A stretch of DNA of 64,000 nt, from contig NZ_KB905378.1 in the NCBI RefSeq assembly GCF_000379085.1, forward strand, positions 78,109 to 142,108. The letters are read 5' to 3'. Below the pieces are notes generated by a model. It made no database searches, was not told the origin of the DNA, and was given only the letters and a program-made list of their open reading frames with translations. Of this stretch, positions 33,225 to 42,328 are shown piece by piece. The stretch is from Halomicrobium katesii DSM 19301. GTDB taxonomy: Archaea; Halobacteriota; Halobacteria; Halobacteriales; Haloarculaceae. The first letter of the stretch is position 1; the number at the start of each line of letters is the position of its first letter. The position numbers and the translations under genes are program-made.

Positions 33225-34562
33225 ATGCGGTTGTCTGCGCTGTTCGATCGGCTTTCTTTCCTCTCTCTCGGTACGCTCGCCGCGCTCAGCGGATTCATCT
33301 GGCTCCCCGTGTTTCCGACGCCGATCCACGACTATCTTCACCTTCTCCTGGCGGTCTATTTCGTGAGCCGGTTTTGCTATCACATCGTCACGGGCCAGAC
33401 GACGCTCGAGCTTTCGAAACCGTCACTCCTGATGCCGCTGTTACTGGTCGGATTTCTCCCGGGATTTCGATTCAGGCCGTCGCTGGGGGAGTTAGTCAAC
33501 TTTCTCGGTGCGATCGTGTTCGGCTACGTCGTGCTCCTCCACTTTCAGACGACCAGATCGCCGAAGCGGGTGTTGAATCTGCTCATTGGCGGCTTTCTCG
33601 CCGCGCTGGTGATCAATTCGGCCTACGTGTTCTTGACGACGGCGGGTTTCGTCGCACCGGTACGACCTCCGACAGGTGTTCCCCATCCACAAATCACGCT
33701 CGAAAGGTGGGCTGTCGTGGGATTCTTCCGTGGGGTGGTTCACGCCTCGATGTTGCTCGGGATTGGTGCCACGATCAGTATCGCGTACGTCGCGAGTGCT
33801 CGGCGGCTGGTGATTCGAAGACTCGCAGGCGTGGCGGCGATCGTACTCACGGTCCACCTTTTTTATGTCTTTTTTACGTTCGGGCACGGCAGAACGGGAT
33901 TTGTGTACCTGATCGTGCTCGTGCCGCTACTGCTCGTGTATCTGAACGGCTACCAGCAGTTCGGTCGCCTGTTTCTACTGGCTAGCGTACTCGTGCCTGC
34001 GATCGGGTACGGTGCGTCGTTCGTTTTCGTCCGTCTGTTCCCGTTCGAATCGATATTCGACCTCTACGTGGCTGTCGGTGAGTTCACGAGCGGACGACTG
34101 CTGCTGTACGACGCTTCGGTCAGTATCGTGCTGTCCCAACCGTTCGGACTCGGCTTCGGAGAGTTCCCTAGCGGCTATCAAACGCCGATCTGGTATCCCG
34201 GTTGGATGTTCAAAGAAATCCCGTCCGGTCCACACAGTTTCCTGCTCACGATTGCTACCGAAGCCGGTGTGATCGCCGCTGCGATCGTGTTGTACTGGTT
34301 CACGACCGTTTTCCGAGCCGTCGCCGATGCGATCGCTACCCCGACAGTAGTGGGAGAATTTCCGTCCGGGGTTGCCGTCACGACCATCGTCCTCGTGACG
34401 TACATCGGCGGGGTCGGCCCGTTCGTGATGTACGAAGGTTTGATTTGGTGGCTCTGCTTTACCGGCGCTCTCACCCTGGGACGACGCCGGGGATCGGCGG
34501 ATCCCGCTTCCCGCCCGCGTCCCGGGGCGTCCGGGCACAATCGCCACGGCACTGCAGAGTAG
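33225..34562 (+). CDS. O-antigen ligase/polymerase-like (Wzy-type) membrane protein
   Basis: A 445-residue protein with about 10-12 membrane helices and a longer external loop between residues about 280 and 345. The loop holds GRLLLYDASVSIVLSQPFGLGFG, then GPHSFLLTIATEAGV; the Gly-Phe-Gly and Pro-His-(Ser/Asn) pieces are the signature of the O-antigen ligase / Wzy family. It should polymerise lipid-linked oligosaccharide units on the outer face. Gene partner: the Wzx-like flippase at 38550. The C-terminal 30 residues are basic and Pro-rich. It lies 45 bases before the next gene. Confidence 0.82.
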   Translation: MRLSALFDRLSFLSLGTLAALSGFIWLPVFPTPIHDYLHLLLAVYFVSRFCYHIVTGQTTLELSKPSLLMPLLLVGFLPGFRFRPSLGELVNFLGAIVFGYVVLLHFQTTRSPKRVLNLLIGGFLAALVINSAYVFLTTAGFVAPVRPPTGVPHPQITLERWAVVGFFRGVVHASMLLGIGATISIAYVASARRLVIRRLAGVAAIVLTVHLFYVFFTFGHGRTGFVYLIVLVPLLLVYLNGYQQFGRLFLLASVLVPAIGYGASFVFVRLFPFESIFDLYVAVGEFTSGRLLLYDASVSIVLSQPFGLGFGEFPSGYQTPIWYPGWMFKEIPSGPHSFLLTIATEAGVIAAAIVLYWFTTVFRAVADAIATPTVVGEFPSGVAVTTIVLVTYIGGVGPFVMYEGLIWWLCFTGALTLGRRRGSADPASRPRPGASGHNRHGTAE

Positions 34563-34575
34563 TGTAAGTGGTTAC

Positions 34576-34583
34576 ATATATAA
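34576..34583 (+). promoter_or_regulatory. TATA box of the second short phosphatase-superfamily gene
   Basis: ATATATAA lies about 28 bases before the ATG at 34608, so this gene has its own promoter in the short gap after the polymerase gene. Confidence 0.55.
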
Positions 34584-34607
34584 TGCGGGATGGTCAAGCA
34601 GTAGCAA

Positions 34608-35546
34608 ATGAGCTTCCTCGGCCAGTTTACGGATGTATGTGGGAAAATCTACAATAATTTCGACGAACCACTCTGGCTTCGAAACGCCGTCAGAAACCGG
34701 ATCAACGGACCGTTCAATCTCGATGTCTACCCGACTCGGTCAAACGCCATCGACATGGCCGACGCGAACTGGGATACACTGATCGTCCTGGATGCCTGCC
34801 GCGCTGATCTGTTCGAGGAGCACTCGGACCTCGACCGTTTCGATACCTACGAGACGGTCGTCAGTCCGGGCAGTTCCACACTAGAGTGGACCGAGCAAAC
34901 GTTTCCCGGAGAATACGGCGATATCGTGTACGTCAACGGGAATCCGAATGTGTCAGAAGTCGCCGGGGAGAACTTCCACAAGATCATCGATGTCTGGCGT
35001 GGCGGCTTCGATGCCGACCTCAACACCGTCCCCCCAGAGCCAGTGATGGACGCCGCGATCGACGCACACGAAGCGTTTTCCGACAAACGCATCGTGGTGC
35101 ACTTCATGCAACCGCACCAGCCGTTCATCTCTGCGCCCGACCTCAAATTCGACGGCATGCGGGAGTTCTCGGACGAACCCCCGCACAACGTGTTCCACGC
35201 GCTCGAGATGGGACTTGTCGATCACGACGAGGTCTGGGACGCCTATGCGGACAATCTCGAAATCGTCCTGTCGTCGGTCGACGACCTCGTCCGTTCTATC
35301 GAGGGGAAAATTGTCGTCACAAGTGATCACGGCAATCTGTTCGGTGAACGGGGGTACCCCGTGCCGCTCCGTACGTACGGTCACCCGACCGGCATCCGAA
35401 ACTCGCCCCTCGTGACGGTCCCCTGGGCGACAATCACGCGTAACGGACGCCGTGACATCACTGCCGGCCGCGTCAAGTCCATGTCTCGCCGAGATGACGG
35501 TATCGAGGAACTCGACAACCGTCTTCGAGCCCTTGGATACGCGTAG
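34608..35546 (+). CDS. Alkaline-phosphatase-superfamily (sulfatase-like) protein, short form, paralogue of 6094-6969
   Basis: A 312-residue protein clearly related to the product of 6094-6969: WDTLIVLDACRADLFEEH, GDIVYVNGNPNVSEVAG, LNTVPPEPVMDAAIDAHEAF, VHFMQPHQPFI and VVTSDHGNLFGERG all have counterparts there. Metal-binding Asp, Asp-His and His (YGHPTGIR) are in place. Both lack the sulfatase Cys/Ser-x-Pro-x-Arg. No signal peptide or membrane helix. Both copies lie beside glycosyltransferase genes, and I infer that they modify a glycan or its lipid carrier. Reaction unknown. Confidence 0.72.
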   Translation: MSFLGQFTDVCGKIYNNFDEPLWLRNAVRNRINGPFNLDVYPTRSNAIDMADANWDTLIVLDACRADLFEEHSDLDRFDTYETVVSPGSSTLEWTEQTFPGEYGDIVYVNGNPNVSEVAGENFHKIIDVWRGGFDADLNTVPPEPVMDAAIDAHEAFSDKRIVVHFMQPHQPFISAPDLKFDGMREFSDEPPHNVFHALEMGLVDHDEVWDAYADNLEIVLSSVDDLVRSIEGKIVVTSDHGNLFGERGYPVPLRTYGHPTGIRNSPLVTVPWATITRNGRRDITAGRVKSMSRRDDGIEELDNRLRALGYA

Positions 35547-35578
35547 AACCCCTCTCCCTCATCGCTCTGGATGCCTTG

Positions 35579-36193
35579 CTATCGGGGTTTCTCGAAGACT
35601 CCCTCGTGGCTCACAGCGAACCGACGCAGCGGCGGCACGGACAGCAGCCAGGGTAGCTGCTTGACTAACCCGAACCGACCCGCCCCGGAGAACCCTCCCA
35701 TCGGTGTAATATCGACCACGTCGAAGCCATAGTCCCGGAGCATCGTTTCGAGGGCCCCCTCGGTAAAGCCGCGAATATGGGTGTAATCGCCCCAGACGAC
35801 GTGTTTCTTCGCCATCGGAACGGAGACGACGAGACGGTTACCTGGTTTCAGGACCCGGTATAGTTCCTGCACGATCGGGCTCGGTCTGACGAGGTGTTCG
35901 AGAACGTCCTTGGCGATGATCCCATCGAAGGTATCGTCGGCGAACGGCAACGATTCAGATTCGAGGTCTGAGAGGAGTGGCCGCTCGTGCCCTTTCGCCC
36001 GTTCCAGTGCACCCCGGTCGATATCCACACCCACGACCTCGACAGTATCCGGCAGGTGTCGACCGATGCTGCCAGTCCCACAGCCAACGTCGAGTACGCG
36101 GTCGACATCGCCGAGTCGCTCGTGATACAATTCGACGAGCGCCGGATCGATACCGAGTCCCTCGAAATACGCCTCCTTGTTTTGTGCTGGCAT
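35579..36193 (-). CDS. Class I SAM-dependent methyltransferase
   Basis: A 204-residue protein with the Methyltransf_11 layout: VDRVLDVGCGTGSIGRHL (SAM loop), VVGVDIDRGALERAK (acidic loop), LPFADDTFDGIIAKDVLEHL and ELYRVLKPGNRLVVSVP. TPMGGFSGAGRFGL near the end is typical of methyltransferases in polysaccharide clusters. It is convergent with the phosphatase-superfamily gene (32-base gap) and divergent from the glycosyltransferase at 36266. Acceptor unknown. Confidence 0.87.
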   Translation of the reverse strand: MPAQNKEAYFEGLGIDPALVELYHERLGDVDRVLDVGCGTGSIGRHLPDTVEVVGVDIDRGALERAKGHERPLLSDLESESLPFADDTFDGIIAKDVLEHLVRPSPIVQELYRVLKPGNRLVVSVPMAKKHVVWGDYTHIRGFTEGALETMLRDYGFDVVDITPMGGFSGAGRFGLVKQLPWLLSVPPLRRFAVSHEGVFEKPR

Positions 36194-36234
36194 AGTACTT
36201 ATCAGAGTTCCGGTGGCCGATTCCGAACAGAGTC

Positions 36235-36241
36235 TTTAATA
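36235..36241 (+). promoter_or_regulatory. TATA-like box of the glycosyltransferase at 36266
   Basis: TTTAATA is centred about 28 bases before the ATG and decides this start against the earlier in-frame ATG at 35987, which would run through the divergent gene. Confidence 0.5.
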
Positions 36242-36265
36242 GACGTACGAGGGACAAATCTACAA

Positions 36266-37432
36266 ATGGTATTCAAGCTTGCTATCTTTTCTTCACATCC
36301 GATACAGTACAAGGCCCCACTGTACAAACGGCTCGCAGAAACCGGCGATATCGATGTCACAGTCTACTACGGTTCACGCCACGGCATCGAGGAGACCGAG
36401 ATGGGCTTCGGGACGGCCCAGTCGTGGGATATTCCGCTGTTAGAGGGATACGAACATCACTTTTTAGACAACTATAGCTGGCGAGACCGGCCGTTCGGGA
36501 TGTTCTCACTGATCAATCTGGACCTCGTTCGCGTCATCGACGACGACATCGACGCGTTCTGGATCCACTCTGGATATTATCGGTTCTCGTCGTTAATCGC
36601 GCTGGTCGCCAGTCGATTCAACGGCGTCCCGGTCATACTCCACGGAACCGGCCACAGGAGCCCGCTTCCGCCATCTCGAGAGATCGCGAAACGAATCTAC
36701 CTGCGAGCCGTGTTCCAGGGTGTCGATGCAGTTCTGGCCGACTGTAACAAGAACAGAGCCCAGTACGAGTTTTACGGGGTGGACCCCGATTCCATCTACC
36801 TCGCTCCGTGCGCGGTCGACAACGACCGCTTCCAGACCGCCCGAGCAGAACTCACGGACGCGGACGTGGACGATCTCCGCTCGGAACTCGACATCCCCGA
36901 TACCCATCTCGTCGTTCTCTTCGTGGGCAAACTCAACGATCGCAAGCGACCGATGGATCTCCTGGAGGCCTTTTCGCGGCTCCCAAGCAGTGTCGACGCG
37001 TCACTCGTCTTCGTCGGTGACGGCCCGAATCGAGAGGCGCTGGAAGCATTCTGTTATCGCGAGGATGTCGACGACGTTCGGTTCGCCGGGTTCCGAGGCC
37101 AGACTGAACTGCCTGCGTTCTACGAACTCGGTGATCTGTTCGTGCTCCCCTCGTCGTACGATCCGTCTCCGAAGGTGCTCAACGAGGCGATGAACTTCGA
37201 GTTACCGATCATGGCGAGTGAGGGCGTTGGCAGTGCCTACGACCTCGTCCAAGACAATGGACGACTGTTCGAGATCGGCGCAGTCGACGAGATATCCGAG
37301 GGGCTGGAGCACCTCCTGACGGACTGCGACCAGTTATCGATGATGGGTGAACGGTCACTGGAGATCGTCGAGCAGTGGGACTTCGACGCCGACGTCGAGG
37401 CGATCCGAACCGCGCTCGAAGCAGTCACCTAG
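36266..37432 (+). CDS. Glycosyltransferase family 4 protein
   Basis: A 388-residue GT-B enzyme. It begins MVFKLAIFSSHPIQYKAPLY, a start typical for this subgroup. VLADCNKNRAQYEFYGVDP precedes the donor domain VVLFVGKLNDRKRPMDLLEA. In the active-site segment SSYDPSPKVLNEAMNFELPIM the first Glu of E-x7-E is replaced by Asp. Its stop and that of the convergent CgeB-like gene share a CTAG palindrome (37429-37432). Confidence 0.87.
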   Translation: MVFKLAIFSSHPIQYKAPLYKRLAETGDIDVTVYYGSRHGIEETEMGFGTAQSWDIPLLEGYEHHFLDNYSWRDRPFGMFSLINLDLVRVIDDDIDAFWIHSGYYRFSSLIALVASRFNGVPVILHGTGHRSPLPPSREIAKRIYLRAVFQGVDAVLADCNKNRAQYEFYGVDPDSIYLAPCAVDNDRFQTARAELTDADVDDLRSELDIPDTHLVVLFVGKLNDRKRPMDLLEAFSRLPSSVDASLVFVGDGPNREALEAFCYREDVDDVRFAGFRGQTELPAFYELGDLFVLPSSYDPSPKVLNEAMNFELPIMASEGVGSAYDLVQDNGRLFEIGAVDEISEGLEHLLTDCDQLSMMGERSLEIVEQWDFDADVEAIRTALEAVT

Positions 37433-38463
37433 AGCGCGACGTCGATGACCCGCTGCATCCGGTCCTCGTAGCTGTGGCCCTGGACCAGCTCTCGCCCTCT
37501 CCGGGCGATTTCTTCGCGCTCTGTCTCGTGGGAGAGGTAGTACTCCGCCTTCTCGCAGAAGTCCTCGGGATCGTCGAAACAGACGATTCCGTCCCCGTCG
37601 CCGAATACATCCACCTGACGCTCCGTCCGGGTCGTCAGCATCAGCGTTTCCGTGGCCGGAATCTCGAAGCTTCGCATGTTGAACGCCTCCAGATTGTGGT
37701 CTGCGACGATGTTGATTCCGATCGACGAGGAGCAGTATAACTCGGCGTACGCCTCTCCGAACACCGCATCACTCCGGTGGCTCCGCCGGAGGAACCAATC
37801 GAAACAGTTCCACTTCCAGCCGTTCCCGTAGATGGCGAGCTCGATGTCGGTGTCGCTCAGTGCGGACAGATATCGCTCTCGCTTTTCGGAGTACTGGCCG
37901 ACGAAGACCATGTCTGCTCCTTTGTTCGGGTCCGGATCGACGGGCCGGTGGATCGTCCGATCGAACCCGAACGCCAGTTCGTGGACATCGTCGATCCCTT
38001 CCTGTTTGAAGTCGTCGAACAACTCGTCCGACCAGATGAATACTTCGTCGTAACCGGGTAGAGCGTCGAGAAATCGTTCGAGCCGGCGATCTCGTGCACG
38101 TGCCAGGAAGGGATTGTCGGGGTTCCAGTTGCAAAACACGCCGTCACAGTTGGTTTTGGCCGCCTCGATATCGCTTCGGGCAAAATACTGCCCTTTGATC
38201 ACGAGCACGAGGTCCGGATCGACCGCGAGACAGCGCTCAATAAACCGAGACCGGAGGTCGTTGACGCCACGAGTCCATCCCACTATTGGTATCGTCGCCA
38301 GATGCGTATCGAAATACGACACCTCGTGGCCGAGCGATTCGAAGGCTCGTGCACACATCCGTCCCAGCGTACTTTCGTGGTCGTCGCCGTCTGCGACGAG
38401 GATAGTGAGTGACTCGGTGGGCAAGAGTACCCGACTGTATCTATCCGGTATACAAAACAACAT
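37429..38463 (-). CDS. CgeB-like glycosyltransferase
   Basis: A 344-residue protein. GVFCNWNPDNPFLARA, DMVFVGQYSEKRERYLSAL, IYGNGWKWN and GINIVADHNLEAFNMRSFEI are the marks of the CgeB / Glyco_trans_1_2 family, in which the Asn-x-Arg-x-Phe-Glu block replaces the GT4 E-x7-E site. The first 20 residues (MLFCIPDRYSRVLL) may not be translated: an internal start near LTILVADGDDHES would fit the family better, but no ATG decides it. Role: adding a sugar to the lipid-linked glycan or to a protein. Confidence 0.8.
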   Translation of the reverse strand: MLFCIPDRYSRVLLPTESLTILVADGDDHESTLGRMCARAFESLGHEVSYFDTHLATIPIVGWTRGVNDLRSRFIERCLAVDPDLVLVIKGQYFARSDIEAAKTNCDGVFCNWNPDNPFLARARDRRLERFLDALPGYDEVFIWSDELFDDFKQEGIDDVHELAFGFDRTIHRPVDPDPNKGADMVFVGQYSEKRERYLSALSDTDIELAIYGNGWKWNCFDWFLRRSHRSDAVFGEAYAELYCSSSIGINIVADHNLEAFNMRSFEIPATETLMLTTRTERQVDVFGDGDGIVCFDDPEDFCEKAEYYLSHETEREEIARRGRELVQGHSYEDRMQRVIDVAL

Positions 38464-38549
38464 CGGAACGGAGGCCGATACTCGTACCCGGGATCGTCGT
38501 CGAAAACCAGATGGCCGTGCTTATGTGGTTTTGTTAGGCACATCTGTGT

Positions 38550-39983
38550 ATGGTCCTTGCTCGCCGAGCAGTTCGGGGTGTTCTCGGACTTGGATCCCTG
38601 AATATCCTCACGTATGCCGTGAGTCTGATCGTTCAGATCGGCCTCGCGAATCTTCTCACCCCGGAGGTGTTCGGTGTCGTCGCACTCTCGCTTGCGATCC
38701 TGAAATTCCTCACGATCCCGACCAACTGGGGTATTACCGAGGCGATTATACAAGAGATGGATCACGACGATTTCTTCGCGACGATCCTCTGGGTTCGGAT
38801 CCTCTTTTCGACAGCGTTGTGTGTGCTCATCATTCTTTCCTCCCGACTCCTTATCCCGTTCTTTTCGGCGACTGTGCTCAACGTACTTGTGGTACTCACC
38901 CTCGGGCGGTGGATGAACATGATCTGTATCGTCTTCCGCGTGTTTCGGCAACGTGAGTTCGGTCTCACCCGTATCGGCCTGATAGATTTCCTCGCAGTAG
39001 TCGGTGCAGGTGGGATTGCGTTGTATTACGGCTCTCTCTATCAGACCGTCTGGGCACTGGTCGCTTACTACACTCTTCGATATATGTTCCAGTCGATCGG
39101 ATATGTTGTTATTTCGCCGCTGTATCCTCGTCCAGCATTCAACTGGGTCACGATTCGGTGGCTCTACGATTTCTCGAAGTCGATGCTCTTCACGACGACA
39201 CTTGAGGACGTTCAAGAGCGGGGAGACGATTTCGCAGTCGGGACGCTGGGATCTGCCGGTGCACTAGGTGCGTACAGTGTGGCGTGGCGCCTTGCACGTG
39301 CGTACACAGCCGTGATCCAACCAGCGATACGGGAAGGAATCACACCGACGTTTTCGAAATTGTATGGAACGTCTGAAAAGAGCAGGCGCGGGATGGAATT
39401 CATCTTTCGGATGCAACTTCATCTATCGGTCCCGGCATACGTTTTCGCATATTTCGCTGCACCGACGCTGATACCACTGTTGTTCGGAGAGCAATGGGAT
39501 TCTGCGGTACCGATTTTCAGAGCCTTGACTGTCGCTGGCGCGTTGTTCCCGCTCCTCTCGACGGTCAAAAACTTCTATTATGCCCGAAGTGAGCCAACAC
39601 TCGTCCTCCGCGCCCAAGTCGTCTACCTCCTCATAATGATCGTCGGTATGATCGCTTTGGTTCCGACCTTTGGTGGCACTGGTGCAGGGATCGCAGTCGA
39701 CGCGATGCTTTTCGCCGGCATCGCCTTGCTCGGTCTGCAACTTCGACGTGACATCGGATTCGACTTACTCTCCATAGGGGCCCCGGCCACTGCTGGGTGT
39801 GTGGTTTCCGTTATCACCGGTATTGGCTACAGAAGTGCAGGTCTTTCGCCAGGTATACACCCGATCGTTGACCTCGTTCCTCTCGGAACCGTGATCACTA
39901 TCGCCTACCTGGTACCAGTCGCTGCGCTTGATTACCAACAGATCCGTGACGATCTCCACGTTATCCATCGATCACTCTCGTGA
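38550..39983 (+). CDS. Wzx-like polysaccharide flippase (MOP superfamily)
   Basis: A 477-residue membrane protein with about 12-14 helices. The start RRAVRGVLGLGSLNILTYAVS, then LLTPEVFGVVALSLAILKF (the Leu-x-Pro-x-x-(Phe/Tyr)-Gly signature of Wzx/RfbX), GDDFAVGTLGSAGALGAYSVAWRLA and LIPLLFGEQWDSAVPIFRAL are hallmarks of the polysaccharide exporter family. It should flip the lipid-linked repeat unit to the outer face. A TATA-like CTTATGTGG lies about 28 bases upstream. No other flippase is seen in the window. Confidence 0.92.
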   Translation: MVLARRAVRGVLGLGSLNILTYAVSLIVQIGLANLLTPEVFGVVALSLAILKFLTIPTNWGITEAIIQEMDHDDFFATILWVRILFSTALCVLIILSSRLLIPFFSATVLNVLVVLTLGRWMNMICIVFRVFRQREFGLTRIGLIDFLAVVGAGGIALYYGSLYQTVWALVAYYTLRYMFQSIGYVVISPLYPRPAFNWVTIRWLYDFSKSMLFTTTLEDVQERGDDFAVGTLGSAGALGAYSVAWRLARAYTAVIQPAIREGITPTFSKLYGTSEKSRRGMEFIFRMQLHLSVPAYVFAYFAAPTLIPLLFGEQWDSAVPIFRALTVAGALFPLLSTVKNFYYARSEPTLVLRAQVVYLLIMIVGMIALVPTFGGTGAGIAVDAMLFAGIALLGLQLRRDIGFDLLSIGAPATAGCVVSVITGIGYRSAGLSPGIHPIVDLVPLGTVITIAYLVPVAALDYQQIRDDLHVIHRSLS

Positions 39984-40222
39984 TCTACGGCGACTTCTGG
40001 TCCACCACATGCATTCATTTCGCGGTCGTATTTAGCGAATGGAGGTGCCTCAGGTAGGAAGTCGTTCAGAGCGATTCCAGGGGGAGAACTCCACGCTTCG
40101 GCGGTCGTAGCGATTAGGTGGAAAGAGCCTCTACAGCCGGCTGCCGACACAAGTGCTCCGTGTCAGGTCGCACTCGTTGAAACGGGAATTGCGGATATGT
40201 GGCTCCAAGATGTCGCCGTCTG
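39984..40222 (+). pseudogene. Possible IS200/IS605-type tnpB tail remnant
   Basis: The gap between the flippase and the DUF4330 gene holds no intact gene. About 40110-40210 can be read as KEPLQPAADTSAPCQVALVETG and a short tail ending at a TAA near 40228. The Ala-Asp-Thr-Ser ... Val-Glu-Thr-Gly pattern resembles the C-terminal tail of haloarchaeal TnpB proteins. Upstream pieces only fit in other frames. I give this low confidence; it may be plain intergenic DNA. Confidence 0.25.
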
Positions 40223-40267
40223 GTAAAACTCGCGGCGCTAAACACCACGACTATCGGAGCGAAAGCT

Positions 40268-40276
40268 CTTTTAAAA
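40268..40276 (+). promoter_or_regulatory. TATA box of the DUF4330 gene
   Basis: CTTTTAAAA is centred about 26 bases before the ATG at 40298, which fixes this start. Confidence 0.55.
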
Positions 40277-40297
40277 CGCCCAAACACTCCGAAGCGA

Positions 40298-41713
40298 ATG
40301 CAAGTCCTCGACGACGAAGGGAACCTCTTCGGGTTCGTCAACGTTATCGACGCGCTCGTCGTCTTACTGGTTCTCGCTGTCGCGGTCGCCGGCGCTGCCC
40401 TCGTCCTCGGAGACGACGGAGATCAACTGGAGCCGGAACCCGACCTCGTGACGACGAACGTCACGCTCGATCTCGGCACACAACCAGACTACATCGCCGC
40501 CGAGATGAACGAAGGCGACACCTACAGCCCCGGCGGTGACTCGGAGCTCACGATCACGGATATCTATCTCTCACCACAGGATGGCAAAGCACACGTCACC
40601 GCACGGGTCGAACTCAGGAGTCAACCAAACGACAACGAGAACAGTGTCACCTACGCTGACGCCCCGCTGCGTTTCGGGCGCGCACTCGACATCGCCACGA
40701 GTCGATACAAGACGAGTGGTGAGATTCGAGCCATCGGCGACGGAAACTCGCTCGACAGAGAGACGACGACTGTCGTCCTGCAGGACACTGTCCCAACGGC
40801 CGACGCCCGGCAGATGACGGCCGGGGACGAAGTGCAGCTCGCGGGACGGACCATCGCCACGGTAACGGACGTAGCCGCGTACCCGACGAATAAATCGGCG
40901 CAACGAACCGTCTCCGTCGAAGCCGAACTCGAGACGTACGCCCAGCGGGGCGAGCGTCGCTTCGGGAACACGCAACTCCGTCGTGGTCAGACAGTCACCC
41001 TCCCGGCGAGCGAGTACACGATCGACGGTCGACTCGAACGAGTCGGGGGCGGTCTCGATCGCGAGGTGGCCGACGTGCTCGTCGAGAGCACCGTCGATGT
41101 CGAAACGGCAAACCGACTCGCCGAAGGAGACATCGCGACGATCGCCGGGCACGAAACCGCCGAAGTCCAGACAGTCACGACGTACGCGACGGGCGATCCC
41201 GACCGAAAGCGCGTGTTCGTCGGACTCTCACTCCAGACGCTGTCATACGGGCAGCACCAGCAGTTCGGTGACATGCGCGTCCAGCGGGGTAACAGTGTCG
41301 AGATTTCGACCGAAAGCTACGAGCTGTCGGGACCGATCCGTCGCGTCGGCACGCTCGAAGAGCGTGGCACGCTCGCCAACCGTACCGTCACGCTCCGGAT
41401 GACCGAGGTCCGCGAGGACATGGCGGACGCGATCGATGCGGGCATGACCGAACGCTCGGGAGACACAACCGTCGCCCGCGTGACCGGCGTCGACGTCGAG
41501 CCAGCGGTCATCATCGCCACCGATGACAACGGTTCGGTGAACGTCGTCGACCACCCGTTCCTCCGTGATGTCACACTCACGACGGAACTGCAGGTCAGAG
41601 AGACGACCAGCGCCGTCCGGTTCAAGGGCGACACGATCAGACAGGACTCGACGGTCGTTCTCGATCTGGGGACGGTCACCGTCCGGGCCGAGGTCGTCAG
41701 TATCGGCGCGTGA
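40298..41713 (+). CDS. DUF4330-family membrane-anchored protein with four internal repeats
   Basis: A 471-residue protein. LDDEGNLFGFVNVIDALVVL is the N-terminal signature of DUF4330 (in bacteria often LIDDKGRLFGKINIIDLL), leading into one membrane helix at about residues 16-38. The rest is outside the cell and has four related units of about 100 residues (near 54, 156, 256 and 362), each with an Ala-rich helix, GD, a short strand and a terminal (Gly/Ser)-x-(Ile/Leu)-x-x-(Ile/Val)-Gly turn. DUF4330 genes are known beside polysaccharide export genes in bacteria. Here it follows the flippase and precedes a membrane protein gene by 57 bases. Confidence 0.75.
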   Translation: MQVLDDEGNLFGFVNVIDALVVLLVLAVAVAGAALVLGDDGDQLEPEPDLVTTNVTLDLGTQPDYIAAEMNEGDTYSPGGDSELTITDIYLSPQDGKAHVTARVELRSQPNDNENSVTYADAPLRFGRALDIATSRYKTSGEIRAIGDGNSLDRETTTVVLQDTVPTADARQMTAGDEVQLAGRTIATVTDVAAYPTNKSAQRTVSVEAELETYAQRGERRFGNTQLRRGQTVTLPASEYTIDGRLERVGGGLDREVADVLVESTVDVETANRLAEGDIATIAGHETAEVQTVTTYATGDPDRKRVFVGLSLQTLSYGQHQQFGDMRVQRGNSVEISTESYELSGPIRRVGTLEERGTLANRTVTLRMTEVREDMADAIDAGMTERSGDTTVARVTGVDVEPAVIIATDDNGSVNVVDHPFLRDVTLTTELQVRETTSAVRFKGDTIRQDSTVVLDLGTVTVRAEVVSIGA

Positions 41714-41770
41714 TCGCGTTCGAACACCGAAAGCCGAATACCATTCCAGTCGAACTGGTACCCACTCCGA

Positions 41771-42328
41771 ATGGACGCTGAGGAACGCTCGACGACAGCG
41801 TATCTCGAGGCTGTGACCGACAAAGCAGACCGCGTACTGGGTGGCTCGCACATCGTCCAGACCGTCCGGTCACTCACCGCGTGGGCGGCCGACGCCACGC
41901 GGGACTCGTACCTCTATCGCTGGCTCACCAAAGAGCCCGATCCGGAGGTCATCGTCATCGACCTGCGGGAGACCTACACCGTCGGCCCGTTCATCCGATT
42001 GCTCGATCGACTTATCCCACACGTCGAGGGGGCCTGGAACGGATCAGTGCTCAAGCGCACGACTGCTCGCACGGCCGAGCTGGTACGCGATGTCCCGGTC
42101 AAGGTCGCGAGCGTGCTCTTCATCGCCGTGTTACTTGCTCAGACGATTCAGCTTCTCCCGTCTATTCAAAACGAACCCACGACGACCCTCGGGATACTTG
42201 CTGTCGCGTGGCTTCTCGGACTGGGTGGCCTCCGCGTCGACTGGACGCTTGAGGAACTCTCCGAGAGTCGCGTTGGCCGACTTACCCGAGCACTTCTCGA
42301 ACCACCGGAACCGCCGGACGACGACTGA
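41771..42328 (+). CDS. Membrane protein next to the DUF4330 gene, function unknown
   Basis: A 185-residue protein. The first 115 residues are mostly soluble with YLYRWLTKEPDPEVIVIDLRE in the middle; two membrane helices follow (VPVKVASVLFIAVLLAQTI and TTLGILAVAWLLGLGGL, about residues 108-155), then an acidic tail ending PPEPPDDD. The pattern of a conserved Asp-Leu-Arg-Glu and paired helices recurs in other haloarchaea by my memory, without known function. The close spacing suggests joint transcription with the DUF4330 gene. Confidence 0.65.
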   Translation: MDAEERSTTAYLEAVTDKADRVLGGSHIVQTVRSLTAWAADATRDSYLYRWLTKEPDPEVIVIDLRETYTVGPFIRLLDRLIPHVEGAWNGSVLKRTTARTAELVRDVPVKVASVLFIAVLLAQTIQLLPSIQNEPTTTLGILAVAWLLGLGGLRVDWTLEELSESRVGRLTRALLEPPEPPDDD

